Source: Pseudomonadota bacterium (GTDB taxonomy: Bacteria > Pseudomonadota > Alphaproteobacteria > Acetobacterales > Acetobacteraceae). Taken from it: 53,052 bases of DNA. Made by a program: the position numbers and the translations under genes. The notes beneath the pieces were generated by a model. That model was not told the origin of the DNA and ran no database searches. It saw nothing but the letters and a program-made list of their open reading frames with translations. The DNA lies in the NCBI GenBank assembly GCA_021808055.1, contig JAKBCH010000009.1, positions 1 to 53,052 of the forward strand. Direction: 5' to 3'. This document shows, piece after piece, positions 1 to 9,989 of the stretch. Numbering within the stretch: the stretch's first letter is position 1; every line of letters begins with the position of its first letter.

Positions 1-47
1 GCTGCATCCTGAAAGTGAGCCAGATCCGTCATGCCGGAGCCGCATAA
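1..47 (+). CDS. Possible 3' end of rsmG (16S rRNA G527 methyltransferase), partial
   Basis: A reading frame open from the window edge ends at TAA 45-47 and reads CILKVSQIRHAGAA, overlapping the parA start by 17 bases. rsmG usually precedes parA in alphaproteobacteria, and a short beta-strand-like tail would fit the RsmG C-terminus. Only 14 residues are visible, so the identity comes almost entirely from gene order. Another frame stops at position 12 and could equally be the upstream gene's end. Confidence 0.3.
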   Translation, partial: CILKVSQIRHAGAA

Positions 48-828
48 GAAGCCACGCATCATCGCCATCGCCAACCAGAAAGGCGGGGTCGGCAAAACCA
101 CCACCGCCATCAACCTCGCCGCCGCCTTGGCCGTGGGTGGCATGAAGGTTCTACTCATTGATATCGACCCCCAGGGGAACGCCTCTACGGGCTTAGGGAT
201 AGATCACGAAACCCGCAACGGCGGTAGCTACGCCCTACTGGCGGGGGATTCCACTCTGGAAACTGCCATTCTTCCCGCCAATGTCGAAAATCTCTCCATC
301 GTTCCCGCCGTGCCGGACCTCATGGGCGCAGATCTGGAATTCAGCACGCTGGAACGCCGGAATTTTCTGCTCCGCGACGCGCTCTCCCAAGGCTGTGATG
401 CTGATGTGATCTTTATCGACTGCCCCCCCGGCCTCGCTTTGCTTACCCTCAACGCGCTGGTCGCGGCAGATGCCGTTCTGGTTCCCCTCCAGGCCGAATT
501 TTTCGCGTTGGAAGGCATTTCCCAGCTTATGCGCTCGGTGGAAATGGTCAAACGCAGCCTCAACCCGAAACTCGCCATCGAGGGCATCGTGCTGACCATG
601 ACGGATAAGCGCAACAACCTCTCTGAACAGGTGAGCACCGATGTGCGTACCTATTTCAAGGACAAAGTGTTCGAAACCGCCATCCCCCGCAACATTCGTA
701 TCACCGAGGCCCCTAGCCACGGCGTGCCTGTCCTGCTTTATGATTTCCGCTCAACCGGGGCGCAGGCTTACCTCGCTTTGGCGGCTGAATTTTTGCGCCG
801 GGCACGCGGCAGAAAGGAACTGGCATGA
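31..828 (+). CDS. parA: Chromosome partitioning ATPase ParA (Soj)
   Basis: Deviant-Walker-A ATPase that drives segregation of the origin region together with ParB and parS. The 265-aa product has the signature KGGVGKTTT near residue 17, including the extra lysine of the ParA/MinD class. A Walker A' segment (IFIDCPPG) lies near residue 130, and the DPQGN motif near residue 46 is typical of ParA. Length is normal for chromosomal ParA. The gene overlaps parB by four bases (ATGA), so the two are translationally coupled. Its position beside four parS sites and a candidate oriC about 9 kb away agrees with a chromosomal rather than plasmid role. Confidence 0.97.
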   Translation: MPEPHKKPRIIAIANQKGGVGKTTTAINLAAALAVGGMKVLLIDIDPQGNASTGLGIDHETRNGGSYALLAGDSTLETAILPANVENLSIVPAVPDLMGADLEFSTLERRNFLLRDALSQGCDADVIFIDCPPGLALLTLNALVAADAVLVPLQAEFFALEGISQLMRSVEMVKRSLNPKLAIEGIVLTMTDKRNNLSEQVSTDVRTYFKDKVFETAIPRNIRITEAPSHGVPVLLYDFRSTGAQAYLALAAEFLRRARGRKELA

Positions 829-1703
829 GCGGCAAAGACCCACGCAAACCGCTCGGCCGGGGGCTGGCCGCCCTGTTGGGTGAAGCAGCAGCCCCCACCA
901 CCACCAGCGCGCCCGGCGTGCAGCTTCTGGCGGTGGATCTGCTGGAGCCCAGCCCCTACCAGCCGCGTCAATCCATGGACGAAGAGGCCTTGCAGGAGCT
1001 AGCGGATTCCATCGCCCAGCGCGGCATCCTGCAACCCTTGCTGGTCCGCCCCAAGCCAGGCGCGCCAGGGCAATATCAGATCATCGCGGGCGAACGCCGC
1101 TGGCGCGCCTCCCAACGCGCGCAATTGCACGAAATTCCGGTGCTGGTGCGCGAGCTTTCAAACGCCGATGCCATGGCCGCCGGGCTGGTTGAAAACCTCC
1201 AGCGAGAAAACCTCAACGCCATGGAAGAAGCCGAGGGCTATAAACGCCTGACCGACGAATTCCACCTCAGCCACGACCAGCTTGGCGAAGCGGTCGGCAA
1301 ATCCCGGTCTTACATCACCAACGCCGTGCGGCTTCTCTCGCTGCCCAGCTCCGTGCAGCTTTTGCTGCGCGAGGGCGCAATCTCCCTCGGCCACGCCAAG
1401 GCGCTGCTTACCCACCCGGAGCCAGTGAAAGCCGCGCAGGAAATCGTCAAACGCGGCCTTTCCGTGCGCCAGACCGAGGCTTTGGCCAAAAACACCGGCC
1501 GCTCCATCACACCGGACCTCATCGCGCGCATCCCACGCGAACATCAGTCCGCAAATAGTGAAATTAGCGCCTTGGCGGAAAACCTCTCTGAACGCCTTGG
1601 TTTGCGGGTAGACATCAAATTCAACGGCACTGGCGGCGCGCTGGTGCTGAACTATGCCGACCTCGACCAGCTTGATTCGCTTCTGGCCCTGCTGAACCGG
1701 TAA
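825..1703 (+). CDS. parB: Chromosome partitioning protein ParB (Spo0J)
   Basis: CTP-dependent DNA clamp that loads at parS and is moved by ParA. The 292-aa product has the N-terminal ParA-interaction stretch (KPLGRGLAALLG), a ParB/Srx-like domain with the GERRWRA motif near residue 89 and NLQRENLNAMEEAEGY, then a helix-turn-helix (LGEAVGKSRSYITNAVRLL) and a C-terminal dimerisation segment. It starts inside the last codons of parA. Three parS copies begin 10 bases after its stop, so the binding sites sit immediately downstream of the gene that reads them. Confidence 0.97.
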   Translation: MSGKDPRKPLGRGLAALLGEAAAPTTTSAPGVQLLAVDLLEPSPYQPRQSMDEEALQELADSIAQRGILQPLLVRPKPGAPGQYQIIAGERRWRASQRAQLHEIPVLVRELSNADAMAAGLVENLQRENLNAMEEAEGYKRLTDEFHLSHDQLGEAVGKSRSYITNAVRLLSLPSSVQLLLREGAISLGHAKALLTHPEPVKAAQEIVKRGLSVRQTEALAKNTGRSITPDLIARIPREHQSANSEISALAENLSERLGLRVDIKFNGTGGALVLNYADLDQLDSLLALLNR

Positions 1704-1712
1704 CGCCGCCTA

Positions 1713-1728
1713 TGTTCCACGTGGAACA
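1713..1728. promoter_or_regulatory. parS site 1
   Basis: Perfect 16-bp palindrome TGTTCCACGTGGAACA. This is the classical chromosomal parS consensus bound by ParB/Spo0J, located 10 bases after the parB stop. Confidence 0.95.
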
Positions 1729-1748
1729 CAGGCAATTTCGTCGGCACA

Positions 1749-1764
1749 TGTTCCACGTGGAACA
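1749..1764. promoter_or_regulatory. parS site 2
   Basis: A second exact copy of TGTTCCACGTGGAACA, 20 bp beyond site 1. Start-to-start distance is 36 bp. Confidence 0.95.
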
Positions 1765-1784
1765 TACTCCACCCGCTCAAACAA

Positions 1785-1800
1785 TGTTCCACGTGGAACA
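1785..1800. promoter_or_regulatory. parS site 3
   Basis: A third exact copy of the 16-bp parS palindrome, again 36 bp from the previous one. Sites 1-3 form a regularly phased triplet between parB and the chemotaxis receptor. Confidence 0.95.
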
Positions 1801-1879
1801 TTATGGCGCATGGCCTGCAATCAATCCGTTTACCCCCCAACTGCGACCTGAACTGCCTTTTGCGACGTTGATTTAAAAA

Positions 1880-1900
1880 GCCCCGCTGCATTAACGGGGC
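1880..1900 (+). terminator. Hairpin, possible parAB terminator
   Basis: Stem GCCCCG (1880-1885) with CGGGGC (1895-1900) and a 9-base loop, preceded by AAAAA and followed only by ATTATCGTG. The stem is convincing but there is no real T-run. It may separate parB from the receptor gene. Confidence 0.4.
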
Positions 1901-1975
1901 ATTATCGTGTTTCAGCCATCCTTTCCGGTGCCACTTTCCGCTTCGCCGGGGCTGTCTTGTGAAAAGGATCCATCT

Positions 1976-3916
1976 ATGAATGCGCTGCGCCGACTGTCCA
2001 TTACCTGGCAGCTAACCCTTTTATTTCTGGTCGCCCTGGGGCTTATGGCCTCGGGCACAATTACCTCTGTCATGCAGTCCTTTCAGGTAGAAATGAACGC
2101 CAAGCGGGCGCAAATTCTCGCCATCGACGCCGCGGCGAAATCCATCGTTGAATATTATGTCAGCCAGGCGCAAAGCGGCGCCATGTCCACCCCGGCCGCA
2201 CAAAAGGCCGCGCTGAACGCCATTGGCGCGCTTCGCTATAACGGTCAGAACTATGTGTTCATCTACGGGTATGATGGCACCGTGCTCGCCCATCACGACA
2301 AAAGCCTCATCGGCACAAACCGGCTGAACGCGCCAGATGCCGCCGGCAAGGTTTATCTGCCGGCTATGCTGAACGCCGCCAAGGCCGGGCAAATTTATTA
2401 TCAGCATTACCAGTTTCCCCGCACGCCCGGCGCAGCGCCTGAACCAAAGCTCAGCGCCATGGTCGGCATCCCTGAATGGCGGTGGGCACTGGGAACGGGC
2501 GTTTACATCGATAGCGTCTATGCGGAGCTTGCCAGCACACTCACAACGCTGGCGATGGTCTTTGTCCCTCTCGTGACACTGTATCTCCTCGGCGCCATTT
2601 TTGCCCGCCGGCAAATTTCCACCATGCTGCACGATTTAAGCCGCGCCATGCACCGGCTTGCGGGCGGTGATCTCGAAACACAGATTCCTTGCGCTGACCG
2701 CTCGGACGAGCTTGGCACCATGGCCACGGCCCTGGCCAATTTTCGAGAGAATGCCAAAGAAAAACGCAGGCTTGAAATCGAGGCCGAGGCCGCACGCCGC
2801 GCGGCGGAAACCCAGCGCCAAACCCGCGAACAGGCAGAAGCGCGCCAAGCCGCCGACCTGGCGGACATGATGGAGCGCCTGGGTACAGGTCTCGGCCAGC
2901 TTGCCGGGGGCGACCTGGCCTCCAGGCTGGATGTGGCCTTTCCCCCCGCTTATGAAAAGTTGCGGGTGGATTTTAACGAGGCTTTAGCTCGCCTTCAGGA
3001 AACCATGCAATCCATCGGCCAGAACGCGTCTGGCGTGCGCAACGGTGCTGCGGAAATGTCCCGCGCGGCAGATGATCTCGCCAAACGCACAGAGCGCCAG
3101 GCCGCGGCATTAGAAGAAACCGTGGTTGCCCTGGGCAATGTCACCAGCACCGTCAAACAAACCGCCACCGGCGCTGAAGAGACCTTGAAGGTGGTGAACG
3201 TCGCGCATGATGATGCAGAACGCTCGGGCGGCGTGATGCGCGAAGCCGTGGGGGCAATGGGCGAGATCGAGGCATCTTCTCGCCAGATCGGCAACATCAT
3301 CGGCGTTATCGACGAAATCGCCTTCCAGACTAATCTTCTGGCGCTGAATGCGGGGGTTGAGGCCGCCCGCGCGGGGGATGCCGGGCGAGGCTTCGCGGTT
3401 GTCGCTACAGAGGTTCGGGCTTTGGCCCAGCGTTCCGCAGATGCCGCGAAGGAAATAAAAACCCTCATTTCCAAATCCAGCGCGCAGGTGGCGGCTGGGG
3501 TGAGGCTCGTGGGTGAAACCGGCACCGCCCTGGAGCATATCGTTGAGCAGGTGAATGCCGTGAACAAAATGGTGGAAGAAATCGCCCTTTCCGCCAAGCT
3601 TCAAACCACCGGTTTGGCCGAGGTCAACACCGCTATGGGCGAGATGGACCAAATGACCCAGCAAAACGCCGCGATGGTTGAAGAAGCCACTGCCGCTAGC
3701 CACACGCTTTCAACTGAGGCCAATACGCTCGAATCTCTGATTGGGCGCTTTAACCTGGGTTCAGGGAACGAAATCCATAACATTGAACATGAAACGGCCT
3801 CAGCCAAATCCAACCCTAAATCGCCGCGCCCTGCCCGCCAATCGACCAAAATCGTCAGCCTTGCCGGCAGTTTCAAGAAAATGTCGATAGGGGATGATGA
3901 CTGGTCCGAGTTTTAA
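1976..3916 (+). CDS. Methyl-accepting chemotaxis protein with Cache-type sensor
   Basis: Transmembrane chemoreceptor that signals through CheA/CheW. I chose the ATG at 1976 (646 aa) because AAAAGGA precedes it and the first transmembrane helix starts a few residues later; an in-frame ATG at 1907 would add 23 residues with no membrane character. Order: TM1 (about 10-32), periplasmic single-Cache-like domain containing [21 protein letters not shown]2 near 190-210, HAMP, then the signalling domain with the hairpin tip [20 protein letters not shown]. The usual Ala is Gly in LNAG. The protein ends DWSEF, matching the xWxxF pentapeptide that tethers CheR/CheB. No che genes lie nearby, and the gene sits between two groups of parS sites. 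Confidence 0.93.
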   Translation: MNALRRLSITWQLTLLFLVALGLMASGTITSVMQSFQVEMNAKRAQILAIDAAAKSIVEYYVSQAQSGAMSTPAAQKAALNAIGALRYNGQNYVFIYGYDGTVLAHHDKSLIGTNRLNAPDAAGKVYLPAMLNAAKAGQIYYQHYQFPRTPGAAPEPKLSAMVGIPEWRWALGTGVYIDSVYAELASTLTTLAMVFVPLVTLYLLGAIFARRQISTMLHDLSRAMHRLAGGDLETQIPCADRSDELGTMATALANFRENAKEKRRLEIEAEAARRAAETQRQTREQAEARQAADLADMMERLGTGLGQLAGGDLASRLDVAFPPAYEKLRVDFNEALARLQETMQSIGQNASGVRNGAAEMSRAADDLAKRTERQAAALEETVVALGNVTSTVKQTATGAEETLKVVNVAHDDAERSGGVMREAVGAMGEIEASSRQIGNIIGVIDEIAFQTNLLALNAGVEAARAGDAGRGFAVVATEVRALAQRSADAAKEIKTLISKSSAQVAAGVRLVGETGTALEHIVEQVNAVNKMVEEIALSAKLQTTGLAEVNTAMGEMDQMTQQNAAMVEEATAASHTLSTEANTLESLIGRFNLGSGNEIHNIEHETASAKSNPKSPRPARQSTKIVSLAGSFKKMSIGDDDWSEF

Positions 3917-3923
3917 AACCATA

Positions 3924-3939
3924 TGTTCCACGTGGAACA
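3924..3939. promoter_or_regulatory. parS site 4
   Basis: A fourth exact TGTTCCACGTGGAACA, extended to a 22-bp palindrome by flanking ATA/TAT (3921-3942). It lies in the 32-bp gap between the converging receptor and holA genes, about 2.1 kb from sites 1-3. Confidence 0.95.
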
Positions 3940-3948
3940 TATGAAAAA

Positions 3949-4959
3949 TCACCCCCGGCTGGCGGTTCTTGCACGGGCCGCCAGCGCCAACATCGTTTGG
4001 CGGCAATAATCCTGATCGGGGATATGGGTGGTTTTGCAGGCGGTTTCCGCCGCCAGCGCCGCCGCCAGTGCCTGATTCACTACGGGCAAGCTCCAAAGCC
4101 GCAGCATTTTCTGCACAACCGGTTGGCGCTTGAAAAACACTGGCGGGCGCATCCCCGCCATGGCTTCCTGGGCGGAAGCGCCTTGCGCCATTGCCGCCGC
4201 TGCCAGGCGCAGGCGCAAAAGCTCTGAGAGCAGCACCCGTATCAACCCCACCGGCGAAGCGCCTTCCTCATAAGCCAGGGCTAGCGCCTTGTCCGCCCCG
4301 GCGAGGTCCCCGGTGAGGGCGAAATCTACGGCGTCGTTCATCGAAGTATCGCCGCCATCAGCCAGAATGGATGATACATCTGCCTGTGACAGTGATTTTT
4401 CTGCCCCGGCATAAAGGGTTAGAACTTCCAGCGCCTGGCCAAGCGGGCCTTCCTCGCCTGTTAGGTTTTGCGCCGCCCAGCTTGCGGCATCCTGCTCTAT
4501 GGTTACACCCTGTGCGCGCAGCCGGGCCGTGATAACCTGCGGCAGCCGGGCGGCATCAACTGCATAGCAAGCGATGCTGGCCACAGCAGCGGATTTCTCG
4601 GCCAAGGCCCGCAACTTGGATTTCGGGGTAAGCTCACCCGCTTCTAAAATCACCAGCCCGTCCGGCGGCGTTTCTGTTAATTTTTCTAACGCCTTGACAA
4701 TAACCTCACCCGCGCCACGCACCCGAACAACGCGCTTGCCGCCGGTGAGGGACGCAGCAAAGGCCTCCGCCAGCAACGCATCCGGCGCGGGGTTGAACAA
4801 CTCAGCAAAACGGAACGGGTCGTTCAACGCCCCCGGCACGCTGCGGGCCAAAGCGTGGCCGCGTTCAGCCACCAGCCCAGCATCTGGCCCATGCAAAAGA
4901 ACCAGGCCGGTGCTGGGAGATTTTAAAAACGCGTCAACCCGTCCGGCATCCAGCTTCAT
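3949..4959 (-). CDS. holA: DNA polymerase III delta subunit
   Basis: Clamp-loader wrench subunit that opens the beta clamp. The 336-aa product starts [13 protein letters not shown] and shows the HolA N-terminal AAA+-like fold (VLLHGPDAGLVAERG) without a functional Walker A lysine, as expected for delta. It is the last gene of leuS-lptE-holA and overlaps lptE by four bases (ATGA). This three-gene order downstream of parAB is common in alphaproteobacteria. Sequence similarity in the family is low, so gene order adds much of the support. Confidence 0.9.
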   Translation of the reverse strand: MKLDAGRVDAFLKSPSTGLVLLHGPDAGLVAERGHALARSVPGALNDPFRFAELFNPAPDALLAEAFAASLTGGKRVVRVRGAGEVIVKALEKLTETPPDGLVILEAGELTPKSKLRALAEKSAAVASIACYAVDAARLPQVITARLRAQGVTIEQDAASWAAQNLTGEEGPLGQALEVLTLYAGAEKSLSQADVSSILADGGDTSMNDAVDFALTGDLAGADKALALAYEEGASPVGLIRVLLSELLRLRLAAAAMAQGASAQEAMAGMRPPVFFKRQPVVQKMLRLWSLPVVNQALAAALAAETACKTTHIPDQDYCRQTMLALAARARTASRG

Positions 4960-5468
4960 GAATTAGGATGAAGGCGAAACCAGGCGGCAAGCTGGCCGGT
5001 AATCTGCGCCGAAATTTGCTGGGCAAGCTGGCCCTGCACCGTATCAGCCTCAAGATTAGAGGCAAAATATTGCTGGTCGATCACATTCAGAGCATCCATC
5101 GCCGTAGCGTTGCCGGAGGTGAGGGTGACGCCAGGGTTTCCCACGGGCGAGAGGGTCCAGGTGGCGATGGCGTTGAAGCGGTTGCGGGTGGTGGAGCTAT
5201 CCGCCTGAATACCCTCGCCGGTTTGAACAACCCTGTAGCTCACCGCCAGCATATAAAGCTCGGTTGTTGGCGTGCCGTTGGTGTAGAGTTGCTGTTGCAG
5301 ATCCTGGCGGAGAACCTGCCCGGTGCGATCCGGGATGTTGCCCACCTGCACGGTTTCCAGCACGGCACTGGCACCCTGGCCCTGCACCCCGCCGTAAAGC
5401 GGCGAAAACCCGCACGCCGAGAGGGCGAACAGGGCAAAAAGGGCAAAAGGCTTACGGTTTAACGACAA
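4956..5468 (-). CDS. lptE: LPS-assembly lipoprotein LptE
   Basis: Outer-membrane lipoprotein that plugs the LptD barrel and helps place LPS on the cell surface. The 170-aa product has a signal peptide with lipobox LSAC ([16 protein letters not shown]); the CGFxPLYG motif after the lipidated cysteine is characteristic of LptE. Its start overlaps the leuS end by 17 bases and its end overlaps holA by four, so the three genes form one tightly packed operon. Confidence 0.93.
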   Translation of the reverse strand: MSLNRKPFALFALFALSACGFSPLYGGVQGQGASAVLETVQVGNIPDRTGQVLRQDLQQQLYTNGTPTTELYMLAVSYRVVQTGEGIQADSSTTRNRFNAIATWTLSPVGNPGVTLTSGNATAMDALNVIDQQYFASNLEADTVQGQLAQQISAQITGQLAAWFRLHPNS

Positions 5469-8013
5469 AATTCACGATCCTACCGGGCACGTAGATTTGT
5501 TTAACAACGGTCTGCGACCCTATTGTGCCCGCCACAGCCTGCTTGGCAAGCGCAATGGCGATATCTTCCCCCGCACCGGCAGGAACCAATATAGTACCGC
5601 GCAATTTGCCATTCACCTGCACCGCCACGGTGAGTTCGTCCACCACCAGCAAAGCCGGGTCGGGTTTTGGCCAAGGCTGCTGGGCGGCAAGACCCGTGCC
5701 GGGGCGCAGCTTGGCATAAAGATGCTCGGCCAGATGCGGAATAAGCGGGGCGGCGAGGCGGGACATGATCTCCATGGCCTCAAACCGGGCAGCCTGCATG
5801 TCCGGCGTTTCAGCCGGGGTGGCGACGGCGTTCAAAAGCTCATAAAGCCGCGCCACGGCGAGGTTGAAAGCAAAGCTTTCCAGCGCCTGGGTAATGGCTT
5901 CAATGGAGCGGTGGGTAAGCTGGCGGAGCTTTTTGGCTTCAGCGCCATAGGCGTCCACAGCAACCGGGCCGGTTTTGGCGATCTCTTCCCCCACGCGGGC
6001 GAGGCGTTGCAGAAACCGGTAAGATCCCTGCACACCGGATTCCGTCCATTCCACATCGCGTTCCGGTGGATTGTCAGACAGCACAAACCAGCGGGCCGTG
6101 TCCGCGCCGAAGCGCTCCACGATGGCACCAGGGTCCACCGTATTGCGCTTGGATTTGGACATTTTCTCCACCCGGCCAACGGTGATGGCCTCGCCGGTGG
6201 ATTTTAAAACAGCGCCCTCCGAAGTGCGGGTGATTTCATCCGGGTAGAGCCATTTGCCGTTCGCATCCTTGTAGGATTCATGCGTAACCATGCCCTGGGT
6301 GAAGAGGCCGGTGAAGGGTTCATCCACCGAAACATGGCCGGTTTTATGCATGGCGCGGGTGAAGAAGCGGGCATAGAGCAGATGCAAAATCGCGTGCTCG
6401 ATGCCGCCGACATATTGGTCCACCGGCAGCCAGTAATTGGCGGCGTCTAAATTGGTGGGGGTTTGCGCGTTTGGCGCGGTAAAACGGGCAAAATACCAGG
6501 AGCTGTCGATAAACGTGTCGAACGTATCCGTCTCGCGTGTCGCGGGCTGGCCGCAGGCGGGGCAATTCACATGCCGCCAGCTTGGGTGGTGGTCGAGCGG
6601 GTTGCCGGGTTTCTCGAAACTCACATCCTTCGGTAATTCCACGGGAAGCTGATCGGCGGGCACGGGTTGCGCGCCGCAGGCTTCGCAATGGATGACCGGG
6701 ATGGGGCAGCCCCAGTATCGCTGACGGGAAATACCCCAATCTCGCAGGCGCCAATTCTGCACCGCCTTGCCGACGCCCAGCTTTTCCAGCTCGGCAATGG
6801 CGGCGGGTTTGGCATCCTTGGTGGCAAGGCCGGAAAGAAAGCCGGAATTGACGATGAAGCCCTCACCATCCAGCGCCTTATTGGCGATTTCCGGTGTGGT
6901 GTTTGGCTCCGGTGAAACCACGACCGGGACGGGCAAGTTATATTTCCGGGCGAAATCCAGATCCCTCTGGTCGCCGCAGGGGCAGCCGAAAATCGCCCCG
7001 GTGCCGTATTCCATCAGCACGAAATTGGCGATCCAGACCGGATGGGGCTGGCCGGTGAAGGGGTTGATGACCTCCAGTCCCGTGGCGATGCCACGTTTTT
7101 CAGCGGATTCAATGGCGGCTTCCGAGGTGCCCTGGCTGGCGCATTCGGCGATGAAGGCCGCGGCGGCGGGATTTGTTTCGGCCACCATTTTCGCCAGCGG
7201 ATGCTCAGCCGCGATGGCGAGGAAGGACATGCCGAACAAGGTATCCGGGCGGGTGGTGTAAACCGTGACACTCTCTTCGCTGCCCGCCAGCTTGAAACTT
7301 ACTTCAGCGCCCTGGGAGTGGCCGATCCAGTTTTCCTGCATCAGCTTCACGCGCTCCGGCCAGCGGTTGAGTGTGTTCAGCCCGTCCAGCAGCTCTTGCG
7401 CGGAATCGGTGATTTTCAGGAACCATTGGGAGAGTTTTTTCTTTTCAACCAGCGCGCCGGAGCGCCAGCCGCGCCCGTCGATCACCTGCTCGTTGGCGAG
7501 CACGGTCATGTCCACCGGGTCCCAGTTCACCGAGGCGTCGCGCCGCTCTACCAGCCCGGCTTTCCAGAAATCCAGGAACAATTTCTGCTGCTGGCCGTAA
7601 TAAGCCACATCGCAGGTGGCAAATTCGCGGGACCAATCGAGCGAAAACCCCATGCGCTTCAGCTCCGCGCGCATATTGGCGATGTTCTTATAGGTCCAGT
7701 CCGCCGGGTTGGAGTTGTTTTCGCGGGCGGCGTTTTCCGCCGGCAGGCCAAACGCGTCCCACCCCATGGGGTGAAGCACCGCGAAACCCTGGGCGCGCTT
7801 GTAGCGGGCGACCACATCGCCCAGCGTATAATTGCGCACATGGCCCATATGGATTTTCCCCGACGGGTAGGGAAACATCTCCAGCACATAATATTTGGGC
7901 TGGTCGCCGCTGGGCACATCCTCGGCCTTAAAGCAGGCGTGGTGTTCCCACTGGGCCTGCCAGAAGGGTTCAGAAGCTGAAAAATCGTAACGGGCGGGTT
8001 CGGTATCGGACAT
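5452..8013 (-). CDS. leuS: Leucyl-tRNA synthetase
   Basis: Class I aminoacyl-tRNA synthetase that charges tRNA-Leu and edits mischarged products. The 853-aa length is normal. The HIGH-type motif appears as HMGH in [18 protein letters not shown] near residue 55. The connective editing domain carries TTRPDTLFG, and KMSKS occurs in [15 protein letters not shown] in the C-terminal third. A zinc-binding-like segment (CEACGAQP and CPACGQP) is present. It heads the leftward operon leuS-lptE-holA. Confidence 0.98.
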   Translation of the reverse strand: MSDTEPARYDFSASEPFWQAQWEHHACFKAEDVPSGDQPKYYVLEMFPYPSGKIHMGHVRNYTLGDVVARYKRAQGFAVLHPMGWDAFGLPAENAARENNSNPADWTYKNIANMRAELKRMGFSLDWSREFATCDVAYYGQQQKLFLDFWKAGLVERRDASVNWDPVDMTVLANEQVIDGRGWRSGALVEKKKLSQWFLKITDSAQELLDGLNTLNRWPERVKLMQENWIGHSQGAEVSFKLAGSEESVTVYTTRPDTLFGMSFLAIAAEHPLAKMVAETNPAAAAFIAECASQGTSEAAIESAEKRGIATGLEVINPFTGQPHPVWIANFVLMEYGTGAIFGCPCGDQRDLDFARKYNLPVPVVVSPEPNTTPEIANKALDGEGFIVNSGFLSGLATKDAKPAAIAELEKLGVGKAVQNWRLRDWGISRQRYWGCPIPVIHCEACGAQPVPADQLPVELPKDVSFEKPGNPLDHHPSWRHVNCPACGQPATRETDTFDTFIDSSWYFARFTAPNAQTPTNLDAANYWLPVDQYVGGIEHAILHLLYARFFTRAMHKTGHVSVDEPFTGLFTQGMVTHESYKDANGKWLYPDEITRTSEGAVLKSTGEAITVGRVEKMSKSKRNTVDPGAIVERFGADTARWFVLSDNPPERDVEWTESGVQGSYRFLQRLARVGEEIAKTGPVAVDAYGAEAKKLRQLTHRSIEAITQALESFAFNLAVARLYELLNAVATPAETPDMQAARFEAMEIMSRLAAPLIPHLAEHLYAKLRPGTGLAAQQPWPKPDPALLVVDELTVAVQVNGKLRGTILVPAGAGEDIAIALAKQAVAGTIGSQTVVKQIYVPGRIVNFVVKP

Positions 8014-8062
8014 GGTGGCGCCTGTTTATCCTCAAGGGGCAGGTGCCGCCAAGGGCGGGGGT

Positions 8063-8842
8063 TTACAGGGTGCTGTTAACCGCCCCGCCATCGAGCAGAA
8101 TATTCTGCCCGACGATATATCCGGCCTGGGCAGAGCACAGGAATGCACACATCGCGCCGAATTCGTCCGGCTCGCCTACCCGCTGAGCAGGGTTGGCGGC
8201 AGCGCGCGTGGCGATAACCTCATCAACGCTCTGCCCGCTTGCCTGGGCGGTGCCCTCAGCGGTTGTACGCAGGCGGTCTGTGTTAAAAGCGCCGGGAAGC
8301 AGATTGTTGATGGTGACGTTATGCTTCGCCACCTGGCGGGAAAGCCCGGCGACAAAACCGGTGAGGCCCGTACGGGCGGTGTTGGAAAGAGTAAGGCTGG
8401 GGATGGGGGCTTTCACCGCGCTGGAGGTGATGTTCACGATCCGCCCGAATTTCCGGGTGATCATGCAATTCACCGTGGCGCGGATGAGCGCGATGGGTGT
8501 GAGAAGATGGGCGTTCAGCGCCGCTTGCCAGTCAGCTTCAGAAAAATCCCGGAAATCTCCCGGCGGCGGGCCGCCTGCGTTATTGATGAGAATATCAGGA
8601 TTTGGGCAGGCAAGGAGGGCGGCCGCGCGGCCTTCATCGGTGGTGATGTCGCCGACGGCGATGCTGATGCGGACATCTGTGAGCTTTCGCAACTCCTCGG
8701 CTGTTTGCTCCAGCGCCTCGCGGTTACGGCCGGTGATGGTAACACTGACCCCTTCCTTGGCGAGGGCCAGCGCGCAGGCGCGGCCAAGCCCGGCGCTGGC
8801 GGCACAGACAAGCGCGGTGCGGGATTTGATGCCGAGATCCAT
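8063..8842 (-). CDS. Short-chain dehydrogenase/reductase
   Basis: Classical SDR of 259 aa with a Rossmann fold. The N-terminus has an altered nucleotide loop (CAASAGLGRACALALA in place of TGxxxGIG), followed by NNAGG near residue 90, a catalytic Ser in NITSSAV and a C-terminal GQNILLDGG. The usual YxxxK is not seen: the expected region reads LTLSNTARTGLTGF, so the catalytic Tyr and Lys appear replaced by Asn and Arg. This pattern occurs in a divergent SDR subgroup annotated as 3-oxoacyl-ACP reductase-like. Substrate is unknown. It stands alone between leuS and ppsR on the same strand. Confidence 0.85.
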   Translation of the reverse strand: MDLGIKSRTALVCAASAGLGRACALALAKEGVSVTITGRNREALEQTAEELRKLTDVRISIAVGDITTDEGRAAALLACPNPDILINNAGGPPPGDFRDFSEADWQAALNAHLLTPIALIRATVNCMITRKFGRIVNITSSAVKAPIPSLTLSNTARTGLTGFVAGLSRQVAKHNVTINNLLPGAFNTDRLRTTAEGTAQASGQSVDEVIATRAAANPAQRVGEPDEFGAMCAFLCSAQAGYIVGQNILLDGGAVNSTL

Positions 8843-8902
8843 GGGATATTCTCCGAAGCTGGACAGCTAATATAAGCTGGCTTGCCGCGCGGAAAACCCC
8901 GG

Positions 8903-9775
8903 CTATTCGGGTGTTTGAACGGCAGCGGTGCGTTTATTGTGCCAGTTATCCATAAGTTTGAGTACTGTGGCGGCGGTTTCCTCAATAGAACGGCGGGTGA
9001 CATCAATGGCCGGCCAGCCGCGCTCGTTACATAGCCGCCGCGCCCAGAGCAGCTCTTTTTCCACCGCTTCATAATCTACGTAATTGGAACTATCCGCCCG
9101 GCCGAAAATTTCATTGGTACCGATGAGTTTAAGCCGGTGGCGGCGGATATCGATTAAGGATTTCGGGTCGATGGTGAGACCGATAATGGGGCAGGAAAGA
9201 GAGTCAAGCTCTTTGGGTAAAGGGGTGTTGGGCACCAGAGGCACGTTGAGCGCCTTGATGCCGCGATTGGCGAGGTAAAAGCAGGTGGGGGTTTTGGAGG
9301 AGCGGGAAACACCGACCAGCACGACATCGGCCTCCGAAATGCCGCGGTTGGCCTGGCCGTCATCATGGGAGATGACGAAATGCATGGCGTCGATCCGGCG
9401 GAAATAATCGGCATCCAGCACATATTGGCGGCCGGGTTTGTGTTTAACCGGGGAGCCGAACTGGGTCTGCAACATTTCTAAAAGCGGGTCCAGCACATGT
9501 TGCAACGGCACGCCCATACGGGCACAGGCATCATCCAGCTCGTGGCGAAGCGCGTCATCCACCAAAGAGCAGAGCACCGGACCGGGTTCAGCCTGGATGC
9601 CTTCCAGCACCCGGTGAAGCTGAAGCCGGGAGCGGATAAGGGACCAGCGGTGGTAGGAAACCTGGGCTTCATCAAACTGCGCCACCGCGGCACGGGCGAG
9701 GGCTGTCAAGGTATCCCCCGTGGCATCGGATATCAGATGTATATTCAGCTTATGAGTATCCATGATTGGGTTCAT
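8903..9775 (-). CDS. ppsR: PEP synthetase/PPDK regulatory kinase-pyrophosphorylase
   Basis: Bifunctional Ser/Thr kinase and Pi-dependent pyrophosphorylase (DUF299 family) that inactivates and reactivates PEP synthase or pyruvate phosphate dikinase. The 290-aa product opens with [14 protein letters not shown], carries the P-loop GVSRSSKTP near residue 155 and ends with the [14 protein letters not shown] helix. The start is taken at 9775; an ATG at 9763 is also possible and neither has a strong ribosome site. A DnaA-box-like TTATCCACG lies directly upstream. The family neighbours hemE and the origin in several alphaproteobacteria, as here. Its target enzyme is outside the window. Confidence 0.92.
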   Translation of the reverse strand: MNPIMDTHKLNIHLISDATGDTLTALARAAVAQFDEAQVSYHRWSLIRSRLQLHRVLEGIQAEPGPVLCSLVDDALRHELDDACARMGVPLQHVLDPLLEMLQTQFGSPVKHKPGRQYVLDADYFRRIDAMHFVISHDDGQANRGISEADVVLVGVSRSSKTPTCFYLANRGIKALNVPLVPNTPLPKELDSLSCPIIGLTIDPKSLIDIRRHRLKLIGTNEIFGRADSSNYVDYEAVEKELLWARRLCNERGWPAIDVTRRSIEETAATVLKLMDNWHNKRTAAVQTPE

Positions 9776-9777
9776 AG

Positions 9778-9786
9778 CGTGGATAA
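9778..9786 (-). promoter_or_regulatory. DnaA box, one mismatch
   Basis: TTATCCACG on the minus strand, differing from the TTATCCACA consensus only at the last base. It sits directly before the ppsR start codon. Confidence 0.6.
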
Positions 9787-9931
9787 CTCTGCAATGCGGA
9801 GAAGAATTTTTGGGTTGCGGGGATAAAGGCGAGGGATAAGGGTACGGTGGATGAAACCAGGATAGGGGTTGCGTTGGTTGTGAGTAAGTTGTGGGGATAT
9901 GTAAAAATCAGCACTTTAGCGCTGGTTTCTT

Positions 9932-9989
9932 CCTGTGGATAACCCTGTGGGTTTTAAGCAGAGGTGGCTTAAACCCCGTTATCCACAGG
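9932..9989. repeat. Long imperfect palindrome carrying two DnaA boxes
   Basis: Outer arms CCTGTGGATAAC (9932-9943) and GTTATCCACAGG (9978-9989) are perfectly complementary over 12 bp. Inner arms GGGTTTTAAGC (9949-9959) and GCTTAAACCCC (9967-9977) pair with a single mismatch. Each outer arm contains a consensus DnaA box (9934-9942 minus, 9979-9987 plus), so DnaA would be placed symmetrically. It forms the core of the proposed origin. Confidence 0.85.

Noticed and set aside
7042..7980. Long plus-strand ORF opposite leuS
   Set aside because: It is the antisense shadow of the high-GC leuS coding frame; leuS has full motifs and length.
9950..9980. CtrA-type site (TTAA-N7-TTAA) in the origin region
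   Set aside because: The two TTAA half-sites at 9954 and 9969 are separated by 11 bases rather than 7, so the consensus is not met.
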